Below, in pieces: positions 1-6,298 of a DNA stretch of 47,568 bases. The stretch lies in the NCBI GenBank assembly GCA_947589835.1, contig CANQCT010000005.1:1-47568 (forward strand), in the 5' to 3' direction. How positions within the stretch are numbered: the stretch's first letter is position 1; every line of letters begins with the position of its first letter. The notes under the pieces were generated by a model, which searched no databases, was not told the origin of the DNA, and saw only the letters and a list, made by a program, of their open reading frames with translations. The position numbers and the translations under genes are program-made. Source of the stretch: an uncultured Clostridia bacterium (GTDB lineage Bacteria > Bacillota > Clostridia > TANB77 > CAG-508).

Positions 1-77
1 TTCATTAACATTTGTAATTTTATTGTCTCCGTTAACTGTAAGGGTATATGCATAATCAGCTGGAACATCTTGTTCTG
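1..77 (-). pseudogene. 5' fragment of a second dockerin-linked module, running off the left edge
   Basis: Read on the minus strand this encodes SEQDVPADYAYTLTVN and onward, about 90% identical in DNA to codons 180-206 of the large dockerin protein (9218-9294). A stop (TAA) lies just upstream in this frame and the sequence before the 17-bp site is unrelated to dockerin, so there is no start. It looks like a silent copy of the module that follows the dockerin in the expressed gene. The rest lies outside the window, so its full length is unknown. Confidence 0.7.
61..77 (-). repeat. 17-bp palindromic junction site, copy A
   Basis: TGGAACATCTTGTTCTG contains the inverted repeat GAACA-TCT-TGTTC. 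Identical 17-mers occur at 3307-3323 (opposite orientation) and 9278-9294 (same orientation). It marks an abrupt change of homology: to its left this copy matches the dockerin-gene module, to its right it matches the flank of copy B. The size and symmetry suit a site-specific recombinase crossover site, but no recombinase is seen in the window. Confidence 0.7.
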
Positions 78-196
78 ATGCTTAGAAATTTATTCCATAA
101 GTAATGTGCCGAAAATATGAATATTACTACGTTTCAGCTTTAATATTAAAATTTTTTTAAAATTTATAATTGTTGAGAATAGTGAATAAACTATAA
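78..196. repeat. left arm of ~120-bp inverted repeat bounding the toxin-antitoxin island
   Basis: The reverse complement of 3188-3306 matches this stretch closely (roughly 85%), including a long identical run around ATGAATATTACTACGTTTCA. The two arms enclose about 3 kb of toxin-antitoxin genes. Neither arm has a convincing reading frame. Each arm abuts a 17-bp junction site. Confidence 0.75.
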
Positions 197-250
197 CTTA
201 TTTGTTACAATATTAATAAAATGCTCATATCAACAACATAAATAATTTTA

Positions 251-263
251 TTTACATTGTAAA
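251..263. promoter_or_regulatory. palindromic operator candidate upstream of dinJ
   Basis: TTTACATTGTAAA is a perfect 13-bp palindrome 46 bp before the dinJ-like start. RelB/DinJ antitoxins usually bind palindromes in their own promoter, so this is the likely autoregulatory site. A TATAAT-like -10 lies at 283-288. Confidence 0.4.
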
Positions 264-308
264 TAAATTATGATAAAATACATATAATAAAAGAAGGGAA
301 GTGTTATT

Positions 309-575
309 ATGGCTCAAACAAATATAAATATAAGAATGGATGAAGACTTGAAAAAACAATTTGATAAATTTTGTTCTGATATTGGTATGACTATGACAAC
401 AGCTATTTGTGTATTTGCGAAAAAAGCTGTAAGAGAACAAAGAATACCTTTTGAAATTACAGCAGATGATCCTTTTTATAGTGCTGCAAATATGAAAAGG
501 TTACAAAAGGCAATTCAAGACGTAGAAAATGGGAAACTTACTACTCATGATTTAATAGAGGTGGAAGATGAATAA
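309..575 (+). CDS. dinJ: DinJ/RelB-family antitoxin
   Basis: An 88-residue type II antitoxin. The N-terminal half (NINIRMDEDLKKQFDKFC) is a ribbon-helix-helix DNA-binding domain. The C-terminal half, with IPFEI and DPFYS followed by an acidic tail, is typical of the toxin-wrapping part of DinJ partners of YoeB/YafQ toxins. A purine-rich RBS (AAGAAGGGAAG) precedes the ATG. Its stop overlaps the start of the toxin remnant at 568 in an ATGAATAA arrangement, the usual translational coupling. Because the toxin is broken, this antitoxin is an orphan here; it may still repress its promoter or neutralise a toxin elsewhere. Confidence 0.85.
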   Translation: MAQTNINIRMDEDLKKQFDKFCSDIGMTMTTAICVFAKKAVREQRIPFEITADDPFYSAANMKRLQKAIQDVENGKLTTHDLIEVEDE

Positions 576-669
576 AGCATGGCAAGATGAAGCATGGTAA
601 GATTACTTGTATTGGCAGACACAAGATAAAAAAGTGCTAAAAAAGATAAACCAGTTATTAAAAGATAAT
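568..669 (+). pseudogene. yoeB: YoeB-type toxin remnant
   Basis: The reading starting at ATG 568 gives MNKAWQDEAW, then an in-frame TAA (598-600), then DYLYWQTQDKKVLKKINQLL, which matches the N-terminal third of YoeB mRNA interferases. The catalytic C-terminal half is absent; the sequence runs into the HEPN gene on the other strand. It is a true decay product (internal stop plus truncation) and is unlike the CGG frameshifts elsewhere in the window. Confidence 0.75.
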
Positions 670-684
670 ATAGAAATTAATACA

Positions 685-1083
685 TTATTTATTTTGATTT
701 AAATATACTTCAACTAATTTTATTAGGTCTTTTGCTGTTTTTATTTGTTCTTCGCATTCTTCCCTAGTTACAATATAAAAATCTACATAATCACTTTTTT
801 CTCTAAAAAATCTTGCTGTACTAACTCTTTTTCCTAATTCTTTTGGAAAAATTTCTGTATTTATATAATTTTTATTAAAATAGGCTATTACAGAAGAGTG
901 TTTTTTAAAATCTGTTTCTTCTAATGCTAAAATTGCTTTTATAGCATGAAAAATTGCATAATATGCTCTATTGCTAGCTCCTTTAAATTTATTAATATCT
1001 AACAATGCAATAGCTTCTTCTAAATTTTCTTTAGCTTGTTCTAATCTATAATTTGATAAATCTTTAACTTCGTTATTATCCAT
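685..1083 (-). CDS. HEPN-domain protein (toxin of a HEPN/MNT pair)
   Basis: A 132-residue all-helical protein. The motif RAYYAIFH, an arginine followed after six residues by histidine, is the HEPN RNase signature. Family knowledge: HEPN proteins encoded with a minimal nucleotidyltransferase are RNase toxins silenced by (oligo)AMPylation or by complex formation. The start overlaps the 3' end of the MNT gene by 8 bp, so the two are translationally coupled, antitoxin first. The sequence downstream is the YoeB remnant on the opposite strand. The motif and the operon are directly visible; the toxic function is inferred. Confidence 0.8.
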   Translation of the reverse strand: MDNNEVKDLSNYRLEQAKENLEEAIALLDINKFKGASNRAYYAIFHAIKAILALEETDFKKHSSVIAYFNKNYINTEIFPKELGKRVSTARFFREKSDYVDFYIVTREECEEQIKTAKDLIKLVEVYLNQNK

Positions 1084-1420
1084 TTAGCAAAACCCCCTCA
1101 TTCATTACATTTTTATAAAAGGCCATATATTTAGCTCTTTTATTAAAAACATCAATATTTTCTACAATAGGAGATAATAAAATATCATATTTTAAATCTA
1201 AATCATAACTATAATCTAATATTTTTCTTTCTATTTCTTTAATTTCAGTAGAATTAGAATTTACCAATATCATTATATCAATGTCACTAACTTCTCCTTT
1301 AATATTTTGTTCACCTCTAGCATAAGAACCATATAAAATAACCTTTTCTATATTATTTTCTAAAATATTAAATAAACCTTCTATATATTCATCTAAAATA
1401 TTTTTTAACTTACTAGGCAT
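1076..1420 (-). CDS. MNT-type nucleotidyltransferase (antitoxin of a HEPN/MNT pair)
   Basis: A 114-residue minimal nucleotidyltransferase. The active-site signature is GSYARG followed by SDIDI (first two metal-binding aspartates in DID). The spacing between GS and DID is three residues longer than the common GSX10DXD, which may only be a loop insertion. It is the first gene of the pair with the HEPN gene at 685-1083. MntA-type proteins transfer AMP to a tyrosine of the partner toxin and thereby neutralise it. Upstream lies a non-coding stretch rich in inverted repeats rather than another gene. Confidence 0.8.
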   Translation of the reverse strand: MPSKLKNILDEYIEGLFNILENNIEKVILYGSYARGEQNIKGEVSDIDIMILVNSNSTEIKEIERKILDYSYDLDLKYDILLSPIVENIDVFNKRAKYMAFYKNVMNEGVLLNG

Positions 1421-1461
1421 AATTTTTCCTCCATAATTTTATAATCTAATTAAATTATAAC

Positions 1462-1500
1462 ATACGGCAGACTATGTCCGCAACCTAAATGCGTATAAAA
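1462..1500. repeat. inverted repeat partner 1 (with 2331-2363)
   Basis: GGCAGACTATGTCCGCAACC and the following AAATGCGTATAAAA recur as a close reverse complement at 2331-2363. The second copy continues directly into a remnant of an MNT/HEPN junction (2364-2424). The repeats therefore probably mark the ends of a rearranged toxin-antitoxin cassette. Confidence 0.6.
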
Positions 1501-1503
1501 AAA

Positions 1504-1666
1504 GTAAACCTCTTTAAATTAGCTTGCTAATATAATATTTATGTCAATTACATAAATATAAAGCACTCTATGGTGCACGTAGTCTATGCTACACTAATAA
1601 TATCGAAACCTCAAGCTCAAGCTTTTGTTCCGATTTAAAAAAGCATAACTAATTAAAGAAGTTTAC
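1504..1666. repeat. MITE-like element with ~19-bp terminal inverted repeats
   Basis: The stretch begins GTAAACCTCTTTAAATTAG and ends CTAATTAAAGAAGTTTAC, which are near-perfect inverted complements. The 163 bp between the ends have no reading frame but contain short internal dyads. It occupies most of the 1421-1848 gene-free interval. It could be a miniature transposable element or a long hairpin RNA; one copy in the window does not decide. Confidence 0.45.
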
Positions 1667-1755
1667 AATTAATATAATACAGCAAAATGAAGAAAAAATC
1701 AAGGGATTTTATGAAAATCATATGAATAACTTGTGATAAGATCACCCTATGAAAA

Positions 1756-1824
1756 TCAACACTTTTTAATATTTTTAATCGACACTTTTTAATGTTTTCA
1801 TTCGACACTTTTTAAAATTTTTAT
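1756..1824. repeat. three tandem 23-bp repeats
   Basis: Three consecutive 23-bp units (1756, 1779, 1802) each begin TCRACACTTTTTAA and continue with an AT-rich tail. The exact period and the location between a MITE-like element and a dead YoeB gene suggest iteron-like repeats or replication slippage. I see no associated gene that would use them. Confidence 0.6.
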
Positions 1825-1848
1825 TACTATTTTTCATATCCATATACA

Positions 1849-2105
1849 TTATTCATAATGTACCTTACAAGCTACAATAATTATATTTTCTCCTTTTTTG
1901 CTATAAACTATTCTATTTTCATTATCTATTCTTCTGTTCCACTAACCCATTAAGTTTTCTTTTAGTAGCTCAGACTTTACTATTCCGTTATAACAATCTC
2001 GTTAAATATATTTTAAAATTAAATTAATTTTTTTTTGCATTTTTTTATTTTGCTGTTGCCAATATAAATATCTTCCCATGCTCTTTCTTCCCACAACAAC
2101 TTCAT
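1849..2105 (-). pseudogene. yoeB: YoeB-type toxin pseudogene
   Basis: ATG at 2105 starts MKLLWEERAWED, then one missing T shifts the frame before the conserved YLYWQQQNKK segment. Two further stops follow within the restored frame. The remaining frame still reads NGIVKSELLKENL, RRIDNENRIVYS and IIIVACKVHYE, the catalytic C-terminal half of YoeB. The decay is multiple, so this is a genuine pseudogene. It follows the truncated antitoxin at 2107-2289 by one base, the normal antitoxin-toxin order. Confidence 0.8.
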
Positions 2106-2106
2106 A

Positions 2107-2289
2107 CTAGTCCTCCTCAATTAGTTTATGCTCTTTTAGTTTTGACTTTCCAGACTCAATATCAGCTATTACTTGCTCTAGATATTTTATATTGCTTTCT
2201 GAATAAAATGGATCTACTGAAACTTCAAAAGGTATTCTTTTTTCGTTGCTATATTCTTCTACTAATTTTCTAGCTCTTTCTTTATCCAT
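2107..2289 (-). pseudogene. truncated DinJ-type antitoxin
   Basis: Sixty codons matching only the C-terminal half of DinJ antitoxins (EKRIPFEVSVDPFYSESN, then LIEED). The ribbon-helix-helix DNA-binding half present in the intact paralogue at 309-575 is missing, replaced by about 20 unrelated residues. A GGGAACGGAG stretch upstream could serve as an RBS, so a short peptide may still be made. It pairs with the dead yoeB at 1849-2105. Confidence 0.65.
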
Positions 2290-2330
2290 ACTACAAAATT
2301 CTCCGTTCCCTTTATTATATTTTTACTTTT

Positions 2331-2363
2331 TTATACGCATTTAGGTTGCGTGCATAATCTGCC
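2331..2363. repeat. inverted repeat partner 2 (with 1462-1500)
   Basis: TTATACGCATTTAGGTTGCG followed by TGCATAATCTGCC is the reverse complement of the repeat at 1462-1500 with few differences. It leads straight into the MNT/HEPN remnant at 2364. Confidence 0.6.
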
Positions 2364-2424
2364 TTTTATAAAAATGTAATGAATGAGGGAGTTTTACTAA
2401 ATGGATAATAACGAAATTAAAAAT
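2364..2424 (+). pseudogene. remnant of an MNT-HEPN gene junction
   Basis: This 61-bp stretch is a near-identical reverse complement of 1063-1125, the overlap where the MNT gene ends (MNEGVLLNG) and the HEPN gene begins (MDNNEVKDL). Here it lies on the plus strand and is cut off at both ends, abutting the 3' end of a different MNT gene at 2425. It shows that the island once held a further copy of the first pair or was rearranged by recombination. Confidence 0.7.
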
Positions 2425-2724
2425 TTATTCATTTTCATAACTATATATTAATACTTCTTCTAGGTCTTCATTTTCTAATAAAGATCCCTCTATACTACCA
2501 GTTGTAACTACATCAACTTCTTTCTTTAGTGCTTCTTCCAATGCAAACTTTACTTCCACAATTTTAAAGCCTTCTGAAACATCTTCTGTTTTTAGTAAAA
2601 TATCAATATCACTATCTTTTTTTTGTTTATTTTTTACATATGAACCAAATAGCCATACATAAGTAAGATTGTACTTTTTAGCTACCGGTTTAATTTTTTT
2701 ACTAATCTTTTCTATTTCAGACAT
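2425..2724 (-). CDS. mntA: MntA-type nucleotidyltransferase antitoxin
   Basis: A 99-residue minimal nucleotidyltransferase with a canonical GSX10DXD active site (GSYVKNKQKKDSDID), then a third acidic position in KEVDVV. It would AMPylate the neighbouring HepT toxin. It follows hepT by one base (2726), so the order here is toxin first, antitoxin second, the reverse of the pair at 685-1420. It belongs to a different subfamily from the first MNT gene. The C-terminus is acidic. Confidence 0.85.
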   Translation of the reverse strand: MSEIEKISKKIKPVAKKYNLTYVWLFGSYVKNKQKKDSDIDILLKTEDVSEGFKIVEVKFALEEALKKEVDVVTTGSIEGSLLENEDLEEVLIYSYENE

Positions 2725-2725
2725 C

Positions 2726-3076
2726 TTAATCAGCCTTTCTTAAAATTTCAATACAGAAATCTTTTATTTTATCAATTTCTTTATCTGCTACATTCCATAA
2801 TATAGTTTTATCTATAGTTTCATAATTATGTACTATAATATCTCTCATACCAGCTATGTTTTTCCATGGTATTTCAACATATTTTTGCTTGAATTCGATT
2901 GGCAGTCTTTTAACTAATTCTCCAATTTGCGTTACTGGTGTAAGAATAGCATTCTGATAAATATTATTTTGTTTAAATATTTCATAATCATCTTTAAAGT
3001 ATTTTTTTGTGTCTTCTATTATATTACAATGCTTTATAATTGCTAACAATATTTTTTTAGTTCTTTGTTCTAGCAT
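2726..3076 (-). CDS. hepT: HepT-like RNase toxin (DUF86)
   Basis: A 116-residue DUF86/HEPN protein. The motif RDIIVHNY is the RX4HXY signature of HepT; arginine and histidine are catalytic for RNA cleavage and the tyrosine is the AMPylation target in characterised systems. The helices (about residues 1-30 and 45-110) fit the HEPN fold. It forms a two-gene operon with the MntA-type gene at 2425-2724. About 110 bp upstream begins one arm of the island's inverted repeat. Confidence 0.85.
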   Translation of the reverse strand: MLEQRTKKILLAIIKHCNIIEDTKKYFKDDYEIFKQNNIYQNAILTPVTQIGELVKRLPIEFKQKYVEIPWKNIAGMRDIIVHNYETIDKTILWNVADKEIDKIKDFCIEILRKAD

Positions 3077-3187
3077 AATTATATACTCCTTATTTATATT
3101 TCTACTACTATTATTGTATCATATATTTTTAAAAAGTATATAATTTTATTTAATTTTTTTATTATTTAACAGCTAAAATTAATATTA

Positions 3188-3306
3188 TTATAATTTATTC
3201 ACTATTTCCAAACAATTATAAATTTTAAAAAATTAAAATATTAAAGCTGAAACGTAGTAATATTCATATTTTTAACATATTACTTGTGGAATAATTTTCC
3301 AAGTAT
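3188..3306. repeat. right arm of ~120-bp inverted repeat bounding the toxin-antitoxin island
   Basis: It is the reverse complement of 78-196 at roughly 85% identity. It ends at the 17-bp junction site, immediately before the start-less module gene. Its non-coding sequence occupies the place that dockerin-coding sequence occupies in the expressed gene at 9278 and upstream. Confidence 0.75.
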
Positions 3307-6170
3307 CAGAACAAGATGTTCCAACTACTGAATTAGTAAACACATTAAAAGATTATGATATAGCATTAAGAGCATTATTCCAAGAAAGCAAGCTAAGTGA
3401 AAACGATTATAAAAGACTAGCTGAGAAAATAGAAGAAGCTATTTCTAATATTAATGCTTCAAGCACAGAAGAGCAAGCTAAATTATTATATGATGATATG
3501 GTAGAAGAAATATTAAAGAAAACTTCAACATCTGATGCAAATGTAGATAAAGTAGCACAATTAGAAAAAATAGCAACAAATGAGAAAACAAAAAGAGAGC
3601 AAAAACAAAAATTAGCTACAGAAATATTCAATAGATTTAAAGAATTGGCAGCTGAAGAAGGAGTTTCAAGTGAACTTAATCCACATATTAATGAAGCACT
3701 TAAAAATATTGCAAATGCAAAAACAGCTAAAGATGTAGATAATGAATTATCTGAATTTAGAAACTTATTAAATGTTGATACATACGGAGACTTAAAAACA
3801 AAATTTGATGCTCAAGAAGATTTCTTAACAGCTCAAAAAGATGCATTAACTGTATTAGATGCATATGAATCAGCTTTAGATGCAATACAAGATTCAAATG
3901 TTAAAACAGCAATTGAAGATGCATTAAAATTAGCTAGAGAAGAAATTATGGCTGCTGATGAAGAAGGAAGAGTAAATGATGTTGTTGGTGCTTTTGAAAG
4001 TCAAGTTGTGGCAGAATATCCAAATGCAAAAAAATCTGTTGCTAAAAAGTTAGTATCTGATGCTCTTGCTGAAGCATTACAACAATTAGAAGCATATAAA
4101 ACAGGAGCATATGCTGAAGAAAAATTAATAGATGGTGTGCCTAATAAAACAGTAAAACAATTAGTAGATGAAAAAATTGCAAGCCTACAAACAACAGCAA
4201 ATGGACTACTACAGGACAGCACTATAGACACAACAGATCCTAATAAATCATACAAAAAAGTTAATACTGACTTACAATCATATGTTGATGCTATTGATGC
4301 AAAAATTGAAGAAATAAAAGACAAAATGAGAGAAGATCAAGAAGCATACTTAGAAGCATATGAAGAAGCATTAGAAGAATTAGAAATATATGAAGCAAAT
4401 GCTGAAAAATATGGCTTAACAGGAGAGGCATTAGAATATGTTAGAACCGAAGTAGCTGCAGTAAAAGCAAAAATCGCTAGTGTAGATACTGAAGGAGAAG
4501 TAAATGCAGCAATGAGTCTATTTAGAAATGGTATAAAACAATATTCTCCAGAATTTGATGCATACCAAGTTACAGAAACAAAAAAAGCAGTAAAAGAAGC
4601 ATTAGAAGAATATAAAGAATTAAATGATGCTGGTATTACTAATGATGTTGTTACAGCTGTTGCAAGTTTAGAAAAAGCTGGAACAGTAGATGCTATAAAG
4701 AAAATAGAAAGAGATACAATGAAAGCAATTACAGAAAAAATTAAAGACAATGAACTTACAAGTGCAAAACTAGAAGCAAGAAAAGAGTTTCTTGTATTTA
4801 TAGAAGATGAAAATAGTCAATATAGCCAATATAGCGAAGAAGTTAAAAAACTTGCATCAGAAGCAATAAGCAAAATAAAAGATGCTTATTCAGTAGCAGA
4901 TGTTAACACACAAGTAGAAAAATACAGAAGCTTAATTGATAAACAATTAAAATTAGATAATACATCAATGCAAGCAGAAGTAGCAAAAGCAAGAGAAAAT
5001 GCATTAAAAGAAATAGCAATATATGAAGAAATAGCAACAACTGCAAAAGATACAGCAACATTAAATAGAATAGCAGTTGCAAAAGCAGCAATTTCAAGTG
5101 AAACTGCAACATTAAAGAGCATTGATACTGCAAAATCTAATTTAGTAAGAGATATTAGAGCATTAGGATTACCAATTGTAAGTGCTAAAGTAGATGCTAT
5201 TGATTGGCTAAAAGGTATTGGAACAAACTATTATACAAATGTTGCAGGAAATTCAGAAATAAATAACTACCTATTAGCTTATACAGATACTGGAAAAACT
5301 AATGGTAAATTAAGTTATGCGAAATTAATAAAAGATGCATATATTAATAGCCAATTTGAAAAAGCATTTAATATGATTAAAGATGCTGAAGATGTAGATG
5401 CTGTTGAATTACAAAAAGATGGCGGAACAGAAAAATTTGGTGGTGGAGTTACAACAGCTAGAGGTGTTATTGTTAAAGCTATAAAACAAGATTTAACTAA
5501 TATGGAAACAAAAAGAGCTGAAGCAAGTACTAAATTAGGCAACTTAATGAATGCTGATAAATATTCAGAATTGAAAGATATTTATGAAGAACAAGTAAAA
5601 GCTGTTGATATGACTGCATATAATAGCAATCCTAGTATATTTGATGAAATATATGAGAGAGCTGAAATAGCTTTAGAAAATCATGTTAAAGACTTAATTA
5701 AATCAGAAGCTCAAGCAAACCTTAATGTTGAAAGTGTAAATGATTCAATAAAAGAAGCAAATAAAGGTAGTAATGAACTTTTAGGTACACAAATTAATGA
5801 AGTACAAGAAAATGTAAGCGTATCAACAAATAATAATGGTGAAGGAAAAGTTACAGGAACATTACATAAACTAAGCGAGGAAGATACATTTACCCAAGGC
5901 TTTACACAAAAAACTGGATATTATTTAGTATTATCATTTACATCTGAAACAGCAAAAACAATTAAATACCAAAGACTTGATAGCAGTGATGAGAATCAAG
6001 GAAGTGGTGAACTAGACGATGACGGAATTTTAGTTATTTGGTTTGCAGATAAAGAAGCATTAGCTAATACAAAATTAGTAATTACTTTTTATGGAGATGA
6101 TGATGAAACTCCTATACAAACTATATCAATAAGTGATTTCACTGATTTAGTATTACAAGCAGATGAATAA
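3276..6170 (+). CDS. start-less helical surface module, probably a silent cassette for the dockerin gene
   Basis: The frame is open from a stop at 3273 through 6170. No in-frame ATG occurs until 3498, although the intervening codons (SEQDVPTTELVNTLKD and onward) read as good protein. The ATG at 3498 lies mid-helix without a clear RBS. Translated from 3498 it gives 890 residues: long A/E/K-rich helical repeats resembling FIVAR/GA-type surface modules, then a beta-rich domain over the last ~110 residues. There is no signal peptide, dockerin or anchor, unlike a normal exported protein. The first codons match the linker after the dockerin in the facing gene. I infer a silent cassette that becomes expressed when inversion fuses it to the dockerin-coding 5' end. 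A free-standing cytoplasmic protein from 3498 is the alternative. Confidence 0.7.
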   Translation, partial: HITCGIIFQVSEQDVPTTELVNTLKDYDIALRALFQESKLSENDYKRLAEKIEEAISNINASSTEEQAKLLYDDMVEEILKKTSTSDANVDKVAQLEKIATNEKTKREQKQKLATEIFNRFKELAAEEGVSSELNPHINEALKNIANAKTAKDVDNELSEFRNLLNVDTYGDLKTKFDAQEDFLTAQKDALTVLDAYESALDAIQDSNVKTAIEDALKLAREEIMAADEEGRVNDVVGAFESQVVAEYPNAKKSVAKKLVSDALAEALQQLEAYKTGAYAEEKLIDGVPNKTVKQLVDEKIASLQTTANGLLQDSTIDTTDPNKSYKKVNTDLQSYVDAIDAKIEEIKDKMREDQEAYLEAYEEALEELEIYEANAEKYGLTGEALEYVRTEVAAVKAKIASVDTEGEVNAAMSLFRNGIKQYSPEFDAYQVTETKKAVKEALEEYKELNDAGITNDVVTAVASLEKAGTVDAIKKIERDTMKAITEKIKDNELTSAKLEARKEFLVFIEDENSQYSQYSEEVKKLASEAISKIKDAYSVADVNTQVEKYRSLIDKQLKLDNTSMQAEVAKARENALKEIAIYEEIATTAKDTATLNRIAVAKAAISSETATLKSIDTAKSNLVRDIRALGLPIVSAKVDAIDWLKGIGTNYYTNVAGNSEINNYLLAYTDTGKTNGKLSYAKLIKDAYINSQFEKAFNMIKDAEDVDAVELQKDGGTEKFGGGVTTARGVIVKAIKQDLTNMETKRAEASTKLGNLMNADKYSELKDIYEEQVKAVDMTAYNSNPSIFDEIYERAEIALENHVKDLIKSEAQANLNVESVNDSIKEANKGSNELLGTQINEVQENVSVSTNNNGEGKVTGTLHKLSEEDTFTQGFTQKTGYYLVLSFTSETAKTIKYQRLDSSDENQGSGELDDDGILVIWFADKEALANTKLVITFYGDDDETPIQTISISDFTDLVLQADE
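3307..3323 (+). repeat. 17-bp palindromic junction site, copy B (inverted relative to A and C)
   Basis: CAGAACAAGATGTTCCA is the exact reverse complement of copies A (61-77) and C (9278-9294). It encodes SEQDVP in the frame of the downstream module, as copy C encodes PEQDVP in the dockerin gene. Recombination between B and C would invert 3.3-9.3 kb and join dockerin to the helical module in frame. Confidence 0.75.
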
Positions 6171-6250
6171 ATAAGAACTTGCTATTAAGAAAGTAATTTA
6201 ATAAATTGCTAAAAATAGGACTTTATCAAATTAATTAACTTTAAATATAA

Positions 6251-6278
6251 TATCCTCCGTAGAAATATACGGAGGATA
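6251..6278. terminator. bidirectional terminator between the facing module genes
   Basis: TATCCTCCGTA and TACGGAGGATA form a perfect 11-bp stem with a 6-nt loop, in AT-rich surroundings, midway between two convergent stop codons (6170 and 6299). It would also end either transcript after an inversion of the locus. Confidence 0.75.
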
Positions 6279-6298
6279 AAATTATGCAAAAAGTTTAA

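Noticed and set aside
1756..1824. CRISPR-like array
   Set aside because: Three contiguous 23-bp units have no unique spacers, and no cas genes are near.
568..2105. The yoeB remnants as further recoding examples
   Set aside because: They have in-frame stops, a lost T and truncations, and no in-frame CGG at the break.
4001..5542. Several minus-strand frames opposite the helical module
   Set aside because: They arise from repetitive codons of the real plus-strand frame; no RBS.
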